Of a DNA stretch of 64,000 nucleotides, positions 59,972 through 64,000 are shown in pieces. The stretch spans positions 54,413-118,412 of the forward strand of contig NZ_JAGGCS010000016.1 in assembly GCF_022884085.1 (NCBI RefSeq), given 5' to 3'. A program made the position numbers and the translations under genes. The notes beneath the pieces were generated by a model. The model saw nothing but the letters and a program-made list of their open reading frames with translations. It did no database searches and was not told the origin of the DNA. The stretch is from Paenirhizobium cremeum (GTDB lineage: Bacteria > Pseudomonadota > Alphaproteobacteria > Rhizobiales > Rhizobiaceae). Each line of letters starts with the position of its first letter. Within the stretch, counting starts at the first letter, position 1.

Positions 59972-60126
59972 TGAAAAATCCTCATCCGTTCTCATGTGGA
60001 GGAGCGGAGCTTGCTGCCAGATATGGAACTGATATTATTGTTCGCAAGAAAATGCACAAGGTAGCAAAATCTGGCAACACTGTTCCAAATTTCGGGACAA
60101 TGCTGCCGTGCAGCAAGGATTAGCGC

Positions 60127-61086
60127 ATGGATCAGATTTCCGCAATGCGGGTTTTCGTGCGGGTCGTGGAAACCGGGAATTTCACCCGTGCCGCGAAGAG
60201 CCTGGAAATGCCGAAGACATCGGTCACCAATCTCGTGCAGGGCCTGGAGGCGCATCTCAGTACAACTCTCCTCAACCGTACGACTCGCCGTGTTACGGTT
60301 ACCACCGATGGTGCCCTCTATTACGAGCGAGCGACGCAGATCCTCTCCGAGCTTGACGAACTCGATGGCAGTTTTTCAAAATCGCAATCTCTGCCGGCTG
60401 GGCGCTTGCGCGTTGAGATGGCAAGCGTTTTCGCCGATTCCGTCGTCATTCCGGCCCTTTGCGATTTCTACATGCGCTATCCGCAGATACAGCTCGACAT
60501 CGGTGTCGGTGACCGGTTGGTGGATTATATCGCAGAGAATGTCGATTGTGCGCTGAGGGCCGGCGTTCTGTCTGACCAGTCGCTGATTGCGCGCAAGGTC
60601 GGCGAACTGCATATGCAGACTTACGCGGCTCCCTTCTATATCGAGAACTTTGGCATGCCACAGCATCCGACGGATCTCGAAGTCGATCATTTCTGTGTCG
60701 GATATTTGAAGGCACAGGCGGGTCGCGTCTTGCCCATGGAGTTTCGCCGCGGGGACGAGTTGCTCGAAGTGTCACCCCGTTACATCCTGTCGGTCAATGA
60801 CAGCCGCTCCTATGTGAGAGCTGCCGTTTCCGGCCTCGGGATTGTGCAGACGCCCTTTTTCGTTGTCGAGGAAGCGGTGAAGAAGGGTGAGTTGGTGCCG
60901 GTGCTGCCCGAATGGACCCGAGACCCCTTCCCGCTCTACGTGGTCTATCCGCAGACCAGACATTTGAGCAACAGGGTACGGGTGTTCGTGGACTGGCTTG
61001 CCAAGCAGTTGCAGGGGATTGCGCGTGGCCCGGCCGCCCGCCCCGGCCGGGCACGGGCGGCCGAACTCGCTACAGGCAAGTCCTGA
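60127..61086 (+). CDS. LysR-family transcriptional regulator
   Basis: 319 aa. N-terminal winged helix-turn-helix MDQISAMRVFVRVVETGNFT, RAAKSLEMPKTSVTNLVQGLE, LLNRTTRRVTVTTDGALYYER, and a C-terminal effector domain (LRVEMASVFADSVVIPALCD, YIAENVDCALRAG). It belongs to the subgroup with the RVTVTTDG motif often next to efflux or oxidoreductase genes. Divergent from the odd hydrolase and the RND operon, which are its likely targets; the effector is unknown. Confidence 0.9.
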   Translation: MDQISAMRVFVRVVETGNFTRAAKSLEMPKTSVTNLVQGLEAHLSTTLLNRTTRRVTVTTDGALYYERATQILSELDELDGSFSKSQSLPAGRLRVEMASVFADSVVIPALCDFYMRYPQIQLDIGVGDRLVDYIAENVDCALRAGVLSDQSLIARKVGELHMQTYAAPFYIENFGMPQHPTDLEVDHFCVGYLKAQAGRVLPMEFRRGDELLEVSPRYILSVNDSRSYVRAAVSGLGIVQTPFFVVEEAVKKGELVPVLPEWTRDPFPLYVVYPQTRHLSNRVRVFVDWLAKQLQGIARGPAARPGRARAAELATGKS

Positions 61087-61536
61087 CCAGCCATCTGGCA
61101 CCCCTCTCCGCTTTTCCGCGACCGGCGGATGTCGCAGAATCATGGCACCGGTGAAAAGCCGGATAGGGATTTTCGATGGTTTGGAGATGCCGCCAGAACG
61201 GGTGGGATGTGCTTGGTCGAGACAAGTGAGTCGCTCGATCTTGTCCGTCGCGGGCCGCTTTTCCCATGGAATGGACTCTCATTCGCGGTGGTGTTTAAGC
61301 ACTTTCCACGGCGGAGTGCCGAAGAACGGAAGCGTCGTCCTGTCGTGAGTAAAGGCCGTAAATACCTGATTTTTATGAAAAATATCTTTATTCTGCTGTG
61401 ACGGTGCGATATCGCCTTCTGGGTTCATTAGGATTTTGTTAACGCTATTTTTCTTGTTTGCCTTCGAGAATCGCGGATAATAACGATTAACTGCGGGCAT
61501 AGGCCTGAATATCGTTATTTGAGAGCGACCACCCCA
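61087..61536. other. 450-bp intergenic region upstream of repA
   Basis: No convincing gene. The right part is AT-rich, as usual before repABC. A possible repA promoter is TTGTTT (61454-61459), 16 bases, GATAAT (61476-61481). RepA/RepB autoregulation normally acts in this region; I could not recognise a clear operator. Confidence 0.45.
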
Positions 61537-62757
61537 ATGAACGCGAAACCGTCAACGACCGCGAGCCAGCCCGTGCATTTCGAAGACGAGATCCTCGAGC
61601 AGGGAGATCTGATTTCGAAGAAGCTACATCTTTTGAGCATGCAGCGTTTTCCTCCGAATGCCAAGAAGACGCTTCGGCAATTCACTATGGCGGAGGTGGC
61701 GAACTATCTCCGGGTGTCCCAGAGCACCCTGAAGAAGCTGCATCTTGAGGGAAAAGGGCCCTCGCCGGATACATCTTCCTCGGGTCGGCGTTTTTATACC
61801 GCCGAGCAGATGCTGGAACTTCGCCGTTATCTGGACGAGCATGGACGTTCGGATACCCGGAACTATGTTCCCCATCGCCGGGCGCACGAAAAACTGCAGG
61901 TCATCGCTGTGGTGAACTTCAAGGGTGGATCCGGCAAGACGACGACGGCCGCACATCTAGCGCAATATCTCGCTTTGACGGGACATCGTGTGCTGGCGGT
62001 CGACCTCGACCCGCAGGCCTCCCTTTCGTCGCTGCATGGCTTCCAGCCGGAGCTCGACCAGTCGCCTTCTCTCTATGAAGCGATCCGCTACGATGAAGAG
62101 CGGCGATCCCTTCTGGACATTATTCAGCCGACGAATTTCCCGGGGTTGGACATCGTGCCGGCCAATCTTGAGCTGCAAGAATTCGAATATGACACGCCCC
62201 TTGCCATGGCGAACAAATCGACCAACGAGGGAAAGACCTTCTTTACGCGGATTTCACGCGCGCTCGCCGATGTCGATGACCGGTATGACGTTGTCGTCAT
62301 CGACTGCCCTCCCCAGCTCGGTTATCTGACGATTACGGCGCTGACCGCTGCGACGAGTGTTCTGATTACCATTCATCCGCAAATGCTCGATGTCATGTCC
62401 ATGGGTCAATTTCTCCTGATGCTCGGCGGTATATTGAAGCCGATCCGAGAGGCGGGTGCCGAGGTCAATCTTTCCTGGTATCGCTATCTCATCACTCGTT
62501 ACGAACCCACGGATGTGCCGCAGGCGCAGATGGTGGGCTTCATGCAAACCCTCTTCCATCAATATGTGCTGAAAAACCCGATGCTGAAGTCAACGGCGAT
62601 CTCTGATGCCGGGATCACCAAGCAAACGCTCTATGAAGTCGACAAAAACCAAATGACCCGTTCGACCTATGATCGGGCGCTGGAGTCGCTGGATTCGGTC
62701 AATGCGGAGATCGCACAGCTTATTCATGCGGCCTGGGGCAGAGCGGTTGTCAGCTGA
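61537..62757 (+). CDS. repA: RepA, plasmid partitioning ATPase (ParA-like)
   Basis: 406 aa from ATG 61537. A short N-terminal helix-turn-helix region (TMAEVANYLRVSQSTLKKLH) precedes the ParA domain: deviant Walker A KGGSGKTTTAAHL (near 130), VLAVDLDPQASLSSLHG and VVIDCPPQLGYLTITAL. With RepB it segregates the replicon and represses the operon. First gene of repABC; a parS-like palindrome overlaps its stop codon. Confidence 0.96.
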   Translation: MNAKPSTTASQPVHFEDEILEQGDLISKKLHLLSMQRFPPNAKKTLRQFTMAEVANYLRVSQSTLKKLHLEGKGPSPDTSSSGRRFYTAEQMLELRRYLDEHGRSDTRNYVPHRRAHEKLQVIAVVNFKGGSGKTTTAAHLAQYLALTGHRVLAVDLDPQASLSSLHGFQPELDQSPSLYEAIRYDEERRSLLDIIQPTNFPGLDIVPANLELQEFEYDTPLAMANKSTNEGKTFFTRISRALADVDDRYDVVVIDCPPQLGYLTITALTAATSVLITIHPQMLDVMSMGQFLLMLGGILKPIREAGAEVNLSWYRYLITRYEPTDVPQAQMVGFMQTLFHQYVLKNPMLKSTAISDAGITKQTLYEVDKNQMTRSTYDRALESLDSVNAEIAQLIHAAWGRAVVS

Positions 62758-62761
62758 CAAA
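62746..62761. promoter_or_regulatory. parS-like centromere site at the repA stop codon
   Basis: GTTGTCAGCTGACAAA. The inner TTGTCAGCTGACAA is a perfect 14-bp palindrome, and the whole matches the known repABC parS pattern GTTNNCNGCNGNNAAC at every fixed position but the last. RepB would bind here to partition the replicon. Confidence 0.6.
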
Positions 62762-62813
62762 AACGGAGATTTCGCTTTTGTTTTCAGTTATCTATCTTGG
62801 ATTGGATTAACAG

Positions 62814-63794
62814 ATGGCACGGAAGAATTTATTGGCGGGCCTTGCCGATACGGAAGAGCAGGATGCCTCGCCGACGGCTGGTGGTTATCCCATGCGCGGA
62901 GCCTCCAAAAACATGATCCGCTCCTTGGACGAGCTCGCCAAGCAAGCTGAGAAGTTTCTGGAAGGGGACGCCGTTGTCGAGCTCGATCCGGAAACCGTCG
63001 AGGGGTCATTCGTCTCCGATCGCCTTGATGACGATAACGAACAGTTCACTGAACTGAAAATCGCAATCGAGGAACGTGGCCAAGATACCCCTATTCTGGT
63101 GCGGCCCCACCCCACTGCGAGTGGCCGCTATCAGGTCGTTTTCGGCCATCGACGTCTTCGTGTGGCGAAGGAACTCGGCCGCAAGATCAAGGCCGTCGTC
63201 AAGCCGCTGGATGACCGCACCCATGTGATTGCTCAGGGGCAGGAGAATTCTGCCCGTGCCAATCTTTCCTTCATCGAACGGGCGTCGTTTGCGAGACGTC
63301 TTATCGAACTCGGATATGATCGCTCGGTCATTTGTTCCGCCCTTGCTGCGAATGCGGCATCGGTTTCGAAAATGGCATCGGTTACCGAGCGGATACCTGA
63401 GGTTTTGATTGTCCGGATCGGCGCAGCGCCGTCGATCGGTCGCGAACGATGGGTCGAGCTATCGCTGCTGATCGGAAAGAGCGGCAGCAAGGAAAAGATC
63501 GACGCTCTGGTCGAAAGCGAAGAATTCGCAGCGCTCGGATCCGACGACCGCTTCAATGCACTTGTCGGAGCGCTTAACAGGCCTGGAAAGCAGATAAAGA
63601 AGGTCGTCCCTGCCCTCAAGCAATCCTGGCAGGCGAAGGATCAGCGACTTTCGGCCGAGATCATCAATACCGGGAGAAAATGTACCCTGTCACTCAAAGC
63701 AAAAGCTGCGGGCGATTTCGGTCGGTTTCTTTCGGACAATCTGGATCGGCTTTATGCCGAATTCCAGGCGCAGGGTTTGAACGAAGGAGATTGA
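62814..63794 (+). CDS. repB: RepB, plasmid partitioning protein (ParB-like)
   Basis: 326 aa. N-terminal ParB domain (LKIAIEERGQDTPILVRPHP and YQVVFGHRRLRVAKELGRKI, ENSARANLSFIERASFARRL), a helix-turn-helix (RSVICSALAANAASVSKM) and a C-terminal domain typical of RepB. It binds parS sites and works with RepA. The ATG is 56 bp after repA. The next 151 bp hold the antisense RNA and the repC ribosome site. Confidence 0.95.
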   Translation: MARKNLLAGLADTEEQDASPTAGGYPMRGASKNMIRSLDELAKQAEKFLEGDAVVELDPETVEGSFVSDRLDDDNEQFTELKIAIEERGQDTPILVRPHPTASGRYQVVFGHRRLRVAKELGRKIKAVVKPLDDRTHVIAQGQENSARANLSFIERASFARRLIELGYDRSVICSALAANAASVSKMASVTERIPEVLIVRIGAAPSIGRERWVELSLLIGKSGSKEKIDALVESEEFAALGSDDRFNALVGALNRPGKQIKKVVPALKQSWQAKDQRLSAEIINTGRKCTLSLKAKAAGDFGRFLSDNLDRLYAEFQAQGLNEGD

Positions 63795-63802
63795 CAGCAA
63801 AA

Positions 63803-63852
63803 GAAAAAGGCCCCCGAACGTTGCCGTAGCGGAAGCCCTTCTCTTGTGTAGC
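63803..63852 (-). ncRNA. Antisense ctRNA (incompatibility RNA) of repABC
   Basis: On the minus strand, TTGACT (63887-63882), a 17-base spacer and GATTCT (63864-63859) form a promoter; about 50 bases on, GGCUUCCG pairs with CGGGGGCC (with two G-U pairs) and is followed by TTTTTC, an intrinsic terminator ending near 63803. This matches the conserved repB-repC antisense RNA that limits RepC synthesis and causes incompatibility. Exact ends are estimated. Confidence 0.8.
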
Positions 63853-63945
63853 AGCCTGAGAATCCCATTTCCGCGAATCATAGTCAAGAGTCTTGGCGCC
63901 GTTTAGGTGAACAAATTTCTTTTGCCTGCAAGAAGGTGAAGAAAA

Positions 63946-64000
63946 ATGCCAGGTCAAAATATAACGACACCGTTTGGTGGTCGAGGTGTTACGCTTGCGC
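63946..64000 (+). CDS. repC: RepC, replication initiator (partial, 3' end missing)
   Basis: Starts ATG 63946, with GAAGGTGAAG just upstream. Eighteen codons are in the window: MPGQNITTPFGGRGVTLA. The TTPFG-x-R-x-x-x-LA start is typical of RepC. RepC initiates replication, and its origin normally lies inside the gene, beyond this window. Identification rests on this short start and on position after repB and the ctRNA. Confidence 0.88.
   Translation, partial: MPGQNITTPFGGRGVTLA

Noticed and set aside
61129..61401. 90-codon frame upstream of repA
   Set aside because: No ribosome site, no family resemblance and a composition change midway; lies in the region expected to be regulatory.
1..64000. 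CRISPR array, tRNA or rRNA genes, prophage
   Set aside because: I saw no direct-repeat arrays, no tRNA-like or rRNA-like sequence and no phage structural genes; the GH25 gene alone does not indicate a phage.

Overview
The window looks like part of a secondary replicon (chromid or megaplasmid) of an alphaproteobacterium of the Rhizobiaceae. Three things point there: a repABC replication/partition operon with its antisense RNA at the right end (61537-64000, repC cut by the window edge), minCDE on the same replicon behind a consensus CtrA box, and the GC-rich, ABC-transporter-heavy gene content. Genus cannot be fixed from sequence reading alone. I saw no rRNA, tRNA or CRISPR array.

Left part (1-18.4 kb): a partial ABC exporter and a UDP-glucuronate 4-epimerase-like gene (surface polysaccharide type); an AidB-like acyl-CoA dehydrogenase divergent from a PaaX-family regulator; a decayed alpha/beta-hydrolase; three small uncharacterised genes; a full Kdp potassium uptake locus (a 27-aa membrane peptide, kdpF, kdpA, a possible extra 53-aa membrane protein, kdpB, kdpC, kdpD, kdpE) ending in a ptsN-like EIIA gene; then dadA-alr for D-/L-alanine with a divergent Lrp-type regulator, and an AI-2E family permease.

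Middle part (18.4-35.9 kb): a ytfQRT-yjfF type sugar importer with its own GntR/FadR regulator as last gene; minCDE; an inactive IS6-family transposase remnant; a DUF992 secreted protein; a GH25 muramidase lipoprotein; and an M24 (Xaa-Pro peptidase/creatinase type) gene divergent from a five-gene peptide/nickel-type ABC importer.

Right part (35.9-64 kb): two adjacent, separately regulated catabolic clusters of unknown substrate. Cluster A has a DUF993 aldolase-like gene divergent from LacI regulator, Gfo/Idh/MocA oxidoreductase, CoA-transferase, crotonase and aldehyde dehydrogenase; a perfect palindrome fills the -35/-10 spacer of both divergent promoters. Cluster B has a LacI regulator divergent from a CUT1 sugar importer, two GMC oxidoreductases, an SDR, a Dabb-fold protein and glycerate 2-kinase, suggesting oxidation of an imported sugar-like compound down to glycerate. 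They are followed by an RND efflux pair, an alpha/beta-hydrolase that has lost its nucleophile serine, a divergent LysR regulator, and repABC. All three importer operons carry a strong hairpin just after the binding-protein gene, as expected for making more binding protein than membrane components.
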